DNA from: JBDTMT01 sp033764095
GTDB taxonomy: Bacteria > Desulfobacterota > Binatia > HRBIN30 > CADEER01
Direction of reading: 5' to 3'
NCBI GenBank assembly: GCA_033764095.1
Contig: JANRJF010000148.1
Span: forward strand, 1-23,507
DNA length: 23,507 nt
Part shown: one piece after another, positions 1 through 7,738 of the stretch
How the letters are laid out: the number at the start of each line of letters is the position of its first letter
Position numbering within the stretch: position 1 is the stretch's first letter
Notes under the pieces: generated by a model
The model's database searches: none
Told to the model about the DNA's origin: nothing
Seen by the model: only the letters and a program-made list of their open reading frames with translations
Program-made: the position numbers and the translations under genes

Positions 1-648
1 ACCGGCAACCACGCCCTGTTGAGCGCCGCCATCGAGGCCGACGCGCTGCGCGACTGGCTGACGCAGGACTACCCGCACGTCCATCTGCTGTCGGTCGGCA
101 GCGCCATGGGCATCTACAAGGATGCCGGCGCGCCGGCCGACATCGCGCGCCGCTACAACTTCACCGCGCTCAGCGGCAGCCACGCCGTCGGACACACGCG
201 CATGGCGACCGAGAGCGCGGTGACGCCGGATCGCGCCCATCCGTTCACCGCCGGCGAGGACTTCTGCCTGGTACACAACGGGACGATCTCCAATCCGTTC
301 ATGGTGCGCCGCAAGCTGGAGCACGCCGGCATCCGCTTTCAGACCGACAACGACACCGAGGCCGCCTGCCGCTTCCTCGAGTGGCGGCTGCGCGAGGGCG
401 ACGAGCTGGAAGCCGCGCTGCAGCGCGGTTTCGACGAGCTCGACGGCTTCTACACCTTCCTGATCGGCACCCAGGACAAGCTGGCGATCGTGCGCGATGC
501 GTTCGCCTGCAAGCCGGCGGTGGCGGCGGAGACCGACACCTACGTCGCCGTCGCCTCCGAGTTCCGCGCCCTGGCGCACCTGCCGGCGATCGGCAGCGCG
601 CGGCTGTTCGAGCCGATGCCGGAGGAGATCCACTCGTGGCGCGTGTGA
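1..648 (+). CDS. Class II glutamine amidotransferase subunit of a glutamate-synthase-like enzyme (GlxB/MgsA type), 5' end missing
   Basis: The frame is open from the first base (T-G-N-H-A-L...), so the gene enters from the left; the TTG at 19 need not be the start. About 215 residues are visible. The Ntn-type GATase II core shows GHTRMATES, AHPF and the VHNGTISN oxyanion motif. The N-terminal catalytic Cys, expected just after the start Met, lies outside the window. In this family the subunit frees ammonia from glutamine for a partner synthase subunit. The next two genes are those partners and overlap or nearly abut, so this is the first visible gene of a glxBCD/mgsABC-type operon. In methylamine users this set makes N-methylglutamate; a plain glutamate-synthase-like role cannot be excluded. 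Confidence 0.88.
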   Translation, partial: TGNHALLSAAIEADALRDWLTQDYPHVHLLSVGSAMGIYKDAGAPADIARRYNFTALSGSHAVGHTRMATESAVTPDRAHPFTAGEDFCLVHNGTISNPFMVRRKLEHAGIRFQTDNDTEAACRFLEWRLREGDELEAALQRGFDELDGFYTFLIGTQDKLAIVRDAFACKPAVAAETDTYVAVASEFRALAHLPAIGSARLFEPMPEEIHSWRV

Positions 649-1325
649 GCTTCGACCTGGCGCAGCGCAGCGTGCGCGAGCTCAACCAGTACCTGCACGG
701 CGACCTGCGCGGGCACGGCGGCGAGCCGATCGAGGTGCTCAACCCGAACGGCGCGCACAGCATCGCGGTCGGGGTGAACCATCCGGTCGCCATCCGCGTG
801 CGCGGCCACGGCGGCTACTACCTCGGCGGCATGAACCAGCACGCCGACATCACCGTCGACGGCAACGTCGGCTGGGGCGTGGCGGAGAACATGATGTCGG
901 GCAGCGTGCGGGTGCGCGGCTTCGCCTCCGAGTCCGCCGGTGCCACCGCGCACGGCGGCCTGCTGGTGATCGAGGGCGACGCCAGCCTGCGCTGCGGCAT
1001 CTCGCTCAAGGGCGCGGCGATCGTCGTCGGCGGCAATGTCGGCGCCTACTCCGCGTTCATGGCGCAGGCCGGCACGCTGGTGGTGTGCGGCGACGCCGGC
1101 GAGGCACTCGGCGACTCGCTCTACGAGGCGGTGCTCTACGTGCGCGGTCGCATCGCCTCGCTCGGCGCCGACGCGCACGAGACGCCGTGCACTGCCGACG
1201 ATCATGCCGTGCTGGCGCGCCTGCTGGCGCAGGGCGGCTTCGACTGCGCGCCGAGCGAGTTCACGCGCATCGCCTCGCGCCGCACGCTCTATCACTGGCA
1301 CGCCGACGCGACGCACCACTACTGA
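636..1325 (+). CDS. GXGXG-motif subunit of a glutamate-synthase-like enzyme (GlxC/MgsB type)
   Basis: The protein has 229 residues from a GTG at 636, which follows a strong GGAGGAG Shine-Dalgarno at 621-627 and overlaps the preceding gene by 13 bp, suggesting translational coupling. From about residue 45 on it is the repeated Gly-rich beta-helix of the C-terminal domain of glutamate synthase large subunits. Examples are GGYYLGGMNQHADITVDGNV, VRGFASESAGATAHGGLLVI and GAAIVVGGNVGAYSAF, each turn ending in hydrophobic-x-G. Stand-alone versions of about 230 residues are typical of GlxC/MgsB. This domain is structural and forms the enzyme core between the amidotransferase and the FMN domain. The next gene starts 8 bp downstream. 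Confidence 0.88.
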   Translation: MARVSFDLAQRSVRELNQYLHGDLRGHGGEPIEVLNPNGAHSIAVGVNHPVAIRVRGHGGYYLGGMNQHADITVDGNVGWGVAENMMSGSVRVRGFASESAGATAHGGLLVIEGDASLRCGISLKGAAIVVGGNVGAYSAFMAQAGTLVVCGDAGEALGDSLYEAVLYVRGRIASLGADAHETPCTADDHAVLARLLAQGGFDCAPSEFTRIASRRTLYHWHADATHHY

Positions 1326-1333
1326 GGTCGCCG

Positions 1334-2689
1334 ATGGACGAACGCCCGCCGCTCCACCTCGAAGAGAGTCACGCTTTCGATCGCCACGCGCTCGACTACA
1401 TCCACGGCGCGGCGGAGCGCGGGCTGTACGAGATCCGCGGCCTCGGCGCCAAACGCGCGCTGCCGAGCTTCGACGATCTGGTCTTCCTCGCCGCCTCGCT
1501 GTCGCGCTACCCGCTCGAAGGCTATCGCGAGAAGTGCAGCAGCCGCACCGTGCTCGGCAGCCGCTTCGCGAAGCAGCCGATCGAGCTGGCGCTGCCGATC
1601 ACCTTTGCCGGCATGAGCTTCGGCTCGCTGTCGGCGAACGTGAAGCAGGCGCTCGGCACGGCGGCGACCGAGCTCGGCACCTCGACCACCACCGGCGACG
1701 GCGGCATGACGGCGGAGGAGCGCGAGTCGTCGCGCACCCTGGTCTACCAGTGCCTGCCCTCGCGCTACGGCTTCAATCCCGACGACCTGCGCAAGGCCGA
1801 CGCGATCGAGATGGTGATCGGGCAGGGCGCCAAGCCGGGCGGCGGCGGCATGCTGCTCGGACAGAAGGTCGGCGCGCGGGTGGCGCAGATGCGCACGCTG
1901 CCGGAGGGCATCGACCAGCGCTCGGCGTGTCGGCATCCGGACTGGACCGGCCCCGACGACCTGGTGATCAAGTTGGAGGAGCTGCGCGAGATCACCGACT
2001 GGCGCGTGCCGATCTACGTCAAGATCGGCGCGACGCGCACCTACCACGACGTCAAGCTGGCGGTGCACGCCGGCGCCGACGTGGTGGTGGTGGACGGCAT
2101 GCAGGGCGGCACCGCGGCGACCCAGCAGGTGTTCATCGAGCACGTCGGCATCCCGACGCTCGCGGCGCTGCGCCAGGCGGTCGACGCGCTGGAGGACATG
2201 AACATGAAGGGCACCGTGCAGCTCGTCATCTCGGGCGGCATCCGCACCGGCGCCGACGTCGCCAAGGCGCTGGCGATGGGCGCCGACGCGGTGTCGATCG
2301 GGCAGGGCGCGCTGATGGCGCTCGGCTGCAATCGCGACATCTACGTGCAGGACGGCGCCGAGCACAGCGCCGCCGACGGCTATCGCGCGCTTGGCACCCA
2401 GGCGGGCTTCTGCCACCACTGCCACACCGGACAATGCCCCGTCGGGATCACGACACAGGACGCGCTGCTGGAGCGGCGCCTCGAGCCCGCCGTCGGCGCC
2501 CGCCGGCTGCGCAACTACGTCAACACGATGCTGCTGGAGCTGACGACGCTGGCGCGCGCCTGCGGCAAGTCGGACGTGCATCATCTCGAGCGCGAGGATC
2601 TGGTCGCGCTGACGCTGGAGGCGGCGGCGATGGCGCGGCTGCCGCTCGCCGGCACCGACTGGATCCCGGGGTGGACGCCGCCGCGTTAG
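1334..2689 (+). CDS. FMN-binding glutamate-synthase-like subunit (GlxD/MgsC type)
   Basis: The protein has 451 residues from ATG 1334. It is a stand-alone FMN-binding, alpha/beta-barrel domain of glutamate synthase. Visible signatures are FAGMSFGSLSANVKQALG, the Gly-rich AKPGGGGMLLGQKV, a VYVKI-like barrel strand (VPIYVKIGA), the DVVVVDGMQGGTAATQ loop and VISGGIRTGADVAKALAMGA for phosphate binding of FMN. Cys360, Cys363 and Cys368 (CHHCHTGQC followed by PVGI) match the spacing of a 3Fe-4S-type cluster. In the MgsABC enzyme this subunit would carry the redox chemistry joining ammonia or methylamine to 2-oxoglutarate/glutamate. The exact substrate cannot be read from the sequence. The start of the following regulator gene lies inside its last 19 bp. 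Confidence 0.9.
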   Translation: MDERPPLHLEESHAFDRHALDYIHGAAERGLYEIRGLGAKRALPSFDDLVFLAASLSRYPLEGYREKCSSRTVLGSRFAKQPIELALPITFAGMSFGSLSANVKQALGTAATELGTSTTTGDGGMTAEERESSRTLVYQCLPSRYGFNPDDLRKADAIEMVIGQGAKPGGGGMLLGQKVGARVAQMRTLPEGIDQRSACRHPDWTGPDDLVIKLEELREITDWRVPIYVKIGATRTYHDVKLAVHAGADVVVVDGMQGGTAATQQVFIEHVGIPTLAALRQAVDALEDMNMKGTVQLVISGGIRTGADVAKALAMGADAVSIGQGALMALGCNRDIYVQDGAEHSAADGYRALGTQAGFCHHCHTGQCPVGITTQDALLERRLEPAVGARRLRNYVNTMLLELTTLARACGKSDVHHLEREDLVALTLEAAAMARLPLAGTDWIPGWTPPR

Positions 2690-3264
2690 GCGGCGACCGC
2701 GCGCTCGCCCGCCATCTCGGCGCGGCGCTGCGCGCCCATCGCGCCCGTCTGCGGCTGACCATCGCCGAGCTGGCGAAGGAAGCGGCGATCAGCCGCGGCA
2801 TGCTGTCGAAGATCGAGACCGGTCAGACGGCGACCAGCCTCGACACGCTCTCGCGCCTGGCGCGCGCGCTCGGCGTGCCGCTCGGCCAGCTCTTCCAGGA
2901 TTACGACGCGCCAGCCGGCGCGGCGCAGCACGTGCGCGCCGGCGAGGGCATGGAAGTGGTGCGGCGCGGCACCAAACGCGGCCACACCTACCATCTGCTC
3001 GCCTACGACAAGGGGCCGAAGAAGCAGTTCGAGCCGTTCCTGATCAGCATGGACGACGCCTCGGAGGTCTTCCCGCGCTTCGAGCACCCCGGCACCGAGT
3101 TCCTCTACATGCTGCGCGGCACGCTGGAGTACCGGCACGGCAAGCAGCGCTACCTGCTCGAGCCCGGCGACTCGCTCAGCTTCCGCGGCGACGTGCCGCA
3201 CGGCCCCGAACGCCTGGTGCAGCTGCCGATCCGTTTCCTCTCGATCATCGTATACGGGAGGTAG
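2671..3264 (+). CDS. XRE-family transcriptional regulator with C-terminal cupin domain
   Basis: The protein has 197 residues from GTG 2671, overlapping the preceding synthase gene by 19 bp. An N-terminal helix-turn-helix (about residues 10-65) shows LTIAELAKEAAISRGMLSKI and ETGQTATSLDTLSRLARALG. A C-terminal cupin (about residues 115-195) shows HPGTEFLYMLRGTLEY, LEPGDSLSFRGDVPHGP and a closing strand SIIVYG. The layout is that of small-ligand-sensing XRE-cupin repressors/activators. Position at the end of the glxBCD/mgsABC-type operon suggests it senses a substrate or product of that pathway and controls the operon, which is inference. No later in-frame Met fits because the HTH begins about ten residues after the GTG. 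Confidence 0.86.
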   Translation: MDAAALGGDRALARHLGAALRAHRARLRLTIAELAKEAAISRGMLSKIETGQTATSLDTLSRLARALGVPLGQLFQDYDAPAGAAQHVRAGEGMEVVRRGTKRGHTYHLLAYDKGPKKQFEPFLISMDDASEVFPRFEHPGTEFLYMLRGTLEYRHGKQRYLLEPGDSLSFRGDVPHGPERLVQLPIRFLSIIVYGR

Positions 3265-3274
3265 CTGGGGGAGG

Positions 3275-3446
3275 CAGCTGTCAGCTGTCAGCAAGCCCAG
3301 CCATCAGCTTTCAGCTTTCAGCCATGACGAATGATTCGAAACGGCGCTTATGCGATTGGTGTCCGCGGGCAGACTCACAATGATGGCCTCGACCAATCGT
3401 GCTGAAGGCTGACAGCTGAAGGCCGACAGCTGATTTACTGACAGCT
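3275..3446. repeat. Inverted block of AGCTGA/CAGCTT-type short repeats
   Basis: The gap between the regulator and the dehydrogenase is mostly repeat. Bases 3275-3323 are built of CAGCTGTCAGC / TCAGCTTTCAGC units, and 3401-3446 carries the same units on the opposite strand (GCTGAAGGCTGACAGCTGA and GACAGCTGA). The core 3324-3400 holds a further 8-bp inverted repeat, CGATTGGT (3353-3360) with ACCAATCG (3392-3399). The whole can fold on itself. Units of this kind recur between genes in many GC-rich environmental genomes, and their translation gives the well-known spurious 'LSAFSCQLSA' peptides. The block reaches to within 5 bp of the next start codon. Confidence 0.75.
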
Positions 3447-3451
3447 CTCCC

Positions 3452-4258
3452 ATGCCCACCACCGCCGTCATCACCGGAGCGGGCAGCGGCCTCGGCCGCG
3501 CCTTCGCCGTGCAACTCGCGCTGCCTGGCGCTCGGTTGCTGCTCGCCGACATCGACGCGGCGGGCTGCGAGGAGACCGCGCAGATCTGTCGGGCGCGTGG
3601 CGCCGAGCCGCACGTCACGCGCGTCGACGTCGCCGAGGCGGCGCAGGTCGAGCAGCTCGGCGCCGACGCCGACCGCGTGCTGGGGCGCATCGACCTGGTG
3701 ATCAACAACGCCGGCGTCGCGGTCAGCGGCGCGGTCGGCGAGGTGCCGCTCGACGACTGGCGCTGGATCGTCGGCATCAACCTGTGGGGCGCCATCCACG
3801 GCTGTCACGTCTTCACGCCGCGCCTGCTGGCGCAGCGCGGCGGCGGCATCCTCAACGTCGCGTCGGCGGCCGGCATCGCCTGCGCGCCGACCATGGGGCC
3901 GTACAACGTCACCAAGGCCGGTGTCATCGCCCTGTCCGAGACGCTTGCCGCCGAGGTCACCCAGCACGGCGTGCGCGTCACCGTGCTCTGCCCGGTGTTC
4001 TTCCCGACCAACATCGTCGCGGCGGCGCGCGGTCCGGCCGCGCAGCGCGCTCAGGCAGCGGCGGCGCTGGCCAATTCCAGGTTCACCGCCGAGCAGGTCG
4101 CCGCCGCGGCGCTGCGCGCCAACCAGCGCGGCGAGCTCTACTGCCTGCCGATGCGCGAGGCGCGCCTGGTGTGGTGGCTGAAGCGCCTGGTGCCGCAGCT
4201 GTTCCACCAGAAGCTCGCCGCGGCGCGCCTGGCGCGCATGTCTCGCCAGGCGCAGTAA
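3452..4258 (+). CDS. Short-chain dehydrogenase/reductase (SDR), classical type
   Basis: The 268-residue protein has a full classical SDR layout. The nucleotide-binding motif is TGAGSGLG at residues 8-15 and an Asp follows beta-2 (LADID), which usually favours NAD(H). NNAG is near residue 86, the catalytic Ser lies in NVASAAG, and the catalytic pair is YNVTK. The C-terminal 40 residues are basic and hydrophobic (LVWWLKRLVPQLFHQKL), a tail seen in SDRs of the fatty-acyl/retinol-dehydrogenase-like groups, which may associate with membrane. The substrate is unknown. The ATG at 3452 has no Shine-Dalgarno; the repeat block occupies that space. The gene stands alone between two repeat-bearing gaps, so there is no operon clue. 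Confidence 0.88.
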   Translation: MPTTAVITGAGSGLGRAFAVQLALPGARLLLADIDAAGCEETAQICRARGAEPHVTRVDVAEAAQVEQLGADADRVLGRIDLVINNAGVAVSGAVGEVPLDDWRWIVGINLWGAIHGCHVFTPRLLAQRGGGILNVASAAGIACAPTMGPYNVTKAGVIALSETLAAEVTQHGVRVTVLCPVFFPTNIVAAARGPAAQRAQAAAALANSRFTAEQVAAAALRANQRGELYCLPMREARLVWWLKRLVPQLFHQKLAAARLARMSRQAQ

Positions 4259-4283
4259 CCCAGGCGGCGCTCACCACCACCAC

Positions 4284-4337
4284 GACACGACGGCACAACG
4301 GCACCACGAATGCCGTTGTGGCGTTGTGCCGTTGTGG
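4284..4337. repeat. Imperfect palindromic ACGGCACAACGGC repeat
   Basis: Behind the dehydrogenase stop, CACGACGGCACAACGGCACC (from about 4286) is followed within a few bases by its imperfect complement TGCCGTTGTGGCGTTGTGCC (4311-4330), so the segment can form a long hairpin. It has no T-tract, so a standard intrinsic terminator is not evident. The unit is of the short dispersed 'GGCACAACG' type found between genes in related high-GC genomes. The rest of the gap, 4338-4505, shows no gene or recognisable promoter. Confidence 0.65.
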
Positions 4338-4505
4338 CGAAGGGCACGAGTGGATGCCAGATAGCGGCATACCAAGTGTCAGTTTAACGCCGCGCGCCAC
4401 AGCGGCCTTGTCGGCGGCATCACAATGGCGACGGACCCGGCAGGTGACTGGGGCGTCGGTCAGTCGACTGTACGCGAAAACGACGTGGCACAGGCCCTGC
4501 TGAAC

Positions 4506-4529
4506 GCAGACCGCGAGGTTTCGGTCTGC
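4506..4529 (+). promoter_or_regulatory. Perfect 8-bp hairpin immediately before a start codon
   Basis: GCAGACCG (4506-4513) and CGGTCTGC (4522-4529) are perfect complements around an 8-base loop. One base separates the stem from ATG 4531. No Shine-Dalgarno is visible upstream, so the hairpin occupies the ribosome-binding region and could limit translation, mark the end of a leader, or mean that transcription starts here. Function is inferred from position only. Confidence 0.4.
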
Positions 4530-4530
4530 C

Positions 4531-6045
4531 ATGTCACATGTCGAGAGCCCTGCTAGCGGTCGCCGCCACCTGCGCGCGGCGCTGATCACACTGATCCTGA
4601 CCGCCTCGGCGGCGGGCGCGCAAACGCTGCCCACCTATCCGACCGGCGCCAGCCCGAGCGCGTCGGCCTGGTTCCCCGACCGCTATCCACCCGCCGCCTT
4701 CGAGAACGCCGGCACGCTGTACGGCCGTACCGACGTGTTGCGCCTCGGGCTCGCCGCGGCGGACGGGCAGGCGACGCGTGCACCGATCTACGGCGGCGCC
4801 TTCTACAACACCCAGGGGCGCAAGATTCAGGTCGGCGGGGTGAGTGCGCCGGTATCGTGGATCGGCAGCCTGTACGTGCCGGCGAGCTGGGCAGCGCCGA
4901 GCCCGAGTGACGGCAGCCTGACGCGGCGCAGCGACATGTGGGCGACGCTGTGGCCGGCGAGCGGCGGCGACAGCTGTCCGGGCGCCGGCTGCGACGTGTT
5001 CCCGATCGTCGGCTTCTCCAACGCCGCGGTGCCCGACCAGAACAACAACCCGGGCGGCACGCCGCGCTATCGGGTGTTCGACGGCGGCAACGGCGGCTGG
5101 ATCAACCTGGCGACGGCGGTGAACTACGACGCCTGGACCGAGTTCTGCGTCACCTTCACCGGCACCGCGATCGAATACCGCGTCAACGGCGGGCTCGTGT
5201 ACAGCGCCGTCGCCGCCGCGGCACAGGCGGACAACAGCTTCGGGCCGGTGACGCAGCTCGCCGACGTCAGCGTACAGGCCTACAACTACGGCTACGCGTA
5301 CGACGCCCACTGGAGCCGTCTCGCTGCCGGCGCCGGCAGCTGCGGCGATCTGGCGGCGCTGTTCGAGCCGCCGACGGCGACGCCGACCCCGACGCCGACC
5401 TTCACCGACACGCCCACCAGCCTGCCGACCGACACCGCGACGCCGACCGAGACGGCGACGCCGATCGCGACACCGACCCACAGCGCCACGCCGCCCGCCA
5501 CCGCGACGCCGACCACGCCGCCGACGGCGACTGCAACGCCGGTCTGTCCGCCGCTGCCGCGCAACGACTGTCGCAGCGCCGGCAGGGCGGCGCTGACGCT
5601 GCGCAAGGGGGCCAGGTCGTCGCGCGACCAGCTGCGCTGGAAGTGGGCGCGCGGCGCGTCGATGACGTTGACCGACCTCGCCGATCCGATGAGCGGCGCC
5701 GGCTACGCGCTGTGCGTGTACGCCGGCGCGACGCCGAGCCTGATTGCCGCCAACCCCCTGCCCGCCGGCGGCAGCTGGAGCGGCCTGCACGGCAAGGGGT
5801 ACCGCTATCGGGCCGGCACCGCCGGCGTGCAGCGCGCGACCATCAAGGCCAACGCGCGCGGCCGTGCCCGCGCCTTTGCGCGCGGCACCGGCGAGGCGCT
5901 GGCCGATCCGCCGCTCGGCGATCTGCCGCTGCCGGTGACCGCGCAGCTGCTCAGCCCGCAGGGCGGCGCCTGCCTGACCACGCAGTTCGACGCCGGCGCG
6001 GTGCGGCGCAACGACGCGACGCGCTTCAAGGCGCGCGTGCGCTGA
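4531..6045 (+). CDS. Secreted Thr-Pro-linker protein with LamG-like N-domain and an uncharacterised C-terminal domain
   Basis: The 504-residue protein has a signal peptide at about residues 14-31 (AALITLILTASAAGAQ). Residues 35-275 look like a concanavalin/LamG-type beta-sandwich, rich in Trp, Tyr and Gly (for example RYRVFDGGNGGWINLATAVN and EYRVNGGLVYSAV), similar to polysaccharide-binding or lyase-like domains; this is a fold-level guess. Residues 281-338 are a Thr-Pro linker (TPTPTPTFTDTPTS). Residues 340-504 form a separate domain beginning CPPLPRNDC, with LRWKWARG, YALCVYAG, GYRYRAG, LPLPVTAQLL and CLTTQF. I recall similar C-termini in uncharacterised Binatota/Deltaproteobacteria-type proteins, with no known function. 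The protein probably acts outside the cell, binding carbohydrate or surface. It is convergent with MurJ. Confidence 0.82.
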   Translation: MSHVESPASGRRHLRAALITLILTASAAGAQTLPTYPTGASPSASAWFPDRYPPAAFENAGTLYGRTDVLRLGLAAADGQATRAPIYGGAFYNTQGRKIQVGGVSAPVSWIGSLYVPASWAAPSPSDGSLTRRSDMWATLWPASGGDSCPGAGCDVFPIVGFSNAAVPDQNNNPGGTPRYRVFDGGNGGWINLATAVNYDAWTEFCVTFTGTAIEYRVNGGLVYSAVAAAAQADNSFGPVTQLADVSVQAYNYGYAYDAHWSRLAAGAGSCGDLAALFEPPTATPTPTPTFTDTPTSLPTDTATPTETATPIATPTHSATPPATATPTTPPTATATPVCPPLPRNDCRSAGRAALTLRKGARSSRDQLRWKWARGASMTLTDLADPMSGAGYALCVYAGATPSLIAANPLPAGGSWSGLHGKGYRYRAGTAGVQRATIKANARGRARAFARGTGEALADPPLGDLPLPVTAQLLSPQGGACLTTQFDAGAVRRNDATRFKARVR

Positions 6046-6073
6046 GCGGGGGGCCGTGTGCGCCGCTCAGCGC
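6039..6073. terminator. Candidate bidirectional terminator hairpin containing both convergent stop codons
   Basis: GCGCTGAGCGG (6039-6049) and CCGCTCAGCGC (6063-6073) form a perfect 11-bp stem with a 13-base loop. The TGA of the secreted protein (6043-6045) is in one arm and the MurJ stop (TCA at 6067-6069 on +) is in the other. There is no U-tract in either direction, so intrinsic termination is plausible but not proven. Confidence 0.5.
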
Positions 6074-7635
6074 CAGACGCGACGCAGCATGCGCGCCAGC
6101 ACCTCGCGCAGGACGCGGTCGCCGACCGTCCAGGCGCCGATGGCGACCAGCGCGGCGTACACCGTCGCGCCGACTCCCAGCCCGAGCAGCGCGCCGCTGG
6201 CCGAGGCGAACTGCGCCGGCAGCCCCCAGCGCACCAGCGCCGCGGCGCCGGCGCCGACCAGCGCCGCGCGCCCGGTGGTCGCGGCGAGCGCGCCGAGCGC
6301 CGGGGCGCCGTGCAGCCAGCGCGCCCAGATCAGGGTGGCGAGGGCGTTGACCGACATGCCGATCGCCGGCGCCAGCGCCAGACCGCGCACGCCGAGCGCG
6401 TTGCCGAGCGCCAGGTAGAGCGGCACCGCGGCGAACGCCACCAGCGTGCCGAGCAGCATCGGGCGCCAGGTGTCGGCGCGCGCATAGAAGGCGCGCGCGG
6501 CGATCTGCTGCGTGATCCAGGCCGGCACCGCGAAGCAGAGCAACGCCAGGATCCCGGCCACCGCAACGGTGTCGTCGGCAGTGAAGCGGCCGCGCTGGTA
6601 GACCACCTGCACCAGCGGCGTGGCGAGCGCGAAGCAGCCCGCCGCGGCGACGACCGCGAGCGCCAGGCCGGCCTGCAGGGTGCGCAGCACGACGCCGTTC
6701 AGCTCGTCGCGGCGGCCCTCGGCGAACAGGCGCGACAGCGTCGGCAGCGCCGCCGCGGCGATCGCCTGGCCGACCACCGCCACCGGCACCTGCATCAGGC
6801 GGCGCGCGTAGGAGAGATGCGAGACCGCGCCGGCGCCGAGCAGGGCGCCGAACCAGCGCTCGTACCACTCGTCGACGGTGAGCAGCGTCTGGCCGAACAT
6901 CAGCGGCGCGGCGATCAGCAGGTAGGCGAGGAAGGTGCGGTCGGTGGGCGCGATGCGCACGCCGAGCCGCACGCGGCCGCGCGCCATCAGCAGCGGGGCG
7001 AGGAACGGGCCGGCGACGGCGCCGGCCAGCGCCCCCCAGGCGAAGCCCTCCGCTTCGACGCCGGGCCGCGGCGCCAGCAGCAGGCCGCCGGCGATGATGC
7101 CGCCGTTGTAGAGCAGCGGCGCCACCGCGGCGGCGCCGAAGCGGCCGTGCGCGAACAGGGTGGCGTTGATGATCCCGCCGGCGATGAAGAACACCTGCGC
7201 CGGCAGCACGATGCGGGTCAGGTGCACGGCGGTGGCCTGGGTGACGGCGTCGAAGCGCGGGAACTGCAGCGCGATCAGCGGCGCGGCGAAGATCCACGCC
7301 AGCATGGTGGCGAGCAGGGCAGCGGCGGTCAGCGTGCCGAGCACGGTGGCGAGCAGGTGGTCGGCGCCGGGTTGGTCGCCGTCCGCCAGCTTGCGCGTGT
7401 AGAGCGGCAGGAAGGCGATCGACAGCGCGCCGCCGGCCAGCAGGTAGTTAAGCAGGTCGGGAATCTGGAAGGCGGCGTAGTACGCGTCGGTCGCCGCGCC
7501 GGCGCCCACCTGGTAGGCGAGCAGCGCCTCGCGCCCGTAGCCGAACAGGCGCGACAGCAGCACGCTGCCGGCCAGCAGCAGCGCCGCTGCTCCCATGCGC
7601 GACGCTTGCGGTCGCTCGCCCTGCTCCCCGTCCAC
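6067..7635 (-). CDS. murJ: Lipid II flippase MurJ (MviN family)
   Basis: The protein has 522 residues from a GTG at 7635, which lies 4 bases after a GGGAGG ribosome-binding site on the minus strand; the frame stays open upstream to 7758 but without family-like sequence. MurJ flips lipid II across the inner membrane for peptidoglycan synthesis and spans it about 14 times. Seen here are SVLLSRLFGYGREALLA in helix 1, ATDAYYAAFQIPDLL and LLAGGALSIAFLPLY, the usual MurJ start. The hydrophobic segments continue to the C-terminus, ending in a basic tail (LARMLRRVWR). Length is normal for the family. It is divergent from the cyclotransferase gene and convergent with the secreted protein. Confidence 0.92.
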   Translation of the reverse strand: MDGEQGERPQASRMGAAALLLAGSVLLSRLFGYGREALLAYQVGAGAATDAYYAAFQIPDLLNYLLAGGALSIAFLPLYTRKLADGDQPGADHLLATVLGTLTAAALLATMLAWIFAAPLIALQFPRFDAVTQATAVHLTRIVLPAQVFFIAGGIINATLFAHGRFGAAAVAPLLYNGGIIAGGLLLAPRPGVEAEGFAWGALAGAVAGPFLAPLLMARGRVRLGVRIAPTDRTFLAYLLIAAPLMFGQTLLTVDEWYERWFGALLGAGAVSHLSYARRLMQVPVAVVGQAIAAAALPTLSRLFAEGRRDELNGVVLRTLQAGLALAVVAAAGCFALATPLVQVVYQRGRFTADDTVAVAGILALLCFAVPAWITQQIAARAFYARADTWRPMLLGTLVAFAAVPLYLALGNALGVRGLALAPAIGMSVNALATLIWARWLHGAPALGALAATTGRAALVGAGAAALVRWGLPAQFASASGALLGLGVGATVYAALVAIGAWTVGDRVLREVLARMLRRVWR

Positions 7636-7738
7636 CCGGCCTCCCTCGCCGTCGCGCAGTATGCCTGCTCGCCCGCCGCCGTACCACGCGGCGCGGCCGC
7701 CGAGTTGCCGGCGTCCGTGCGTCCGGATAAGCGGCGCG

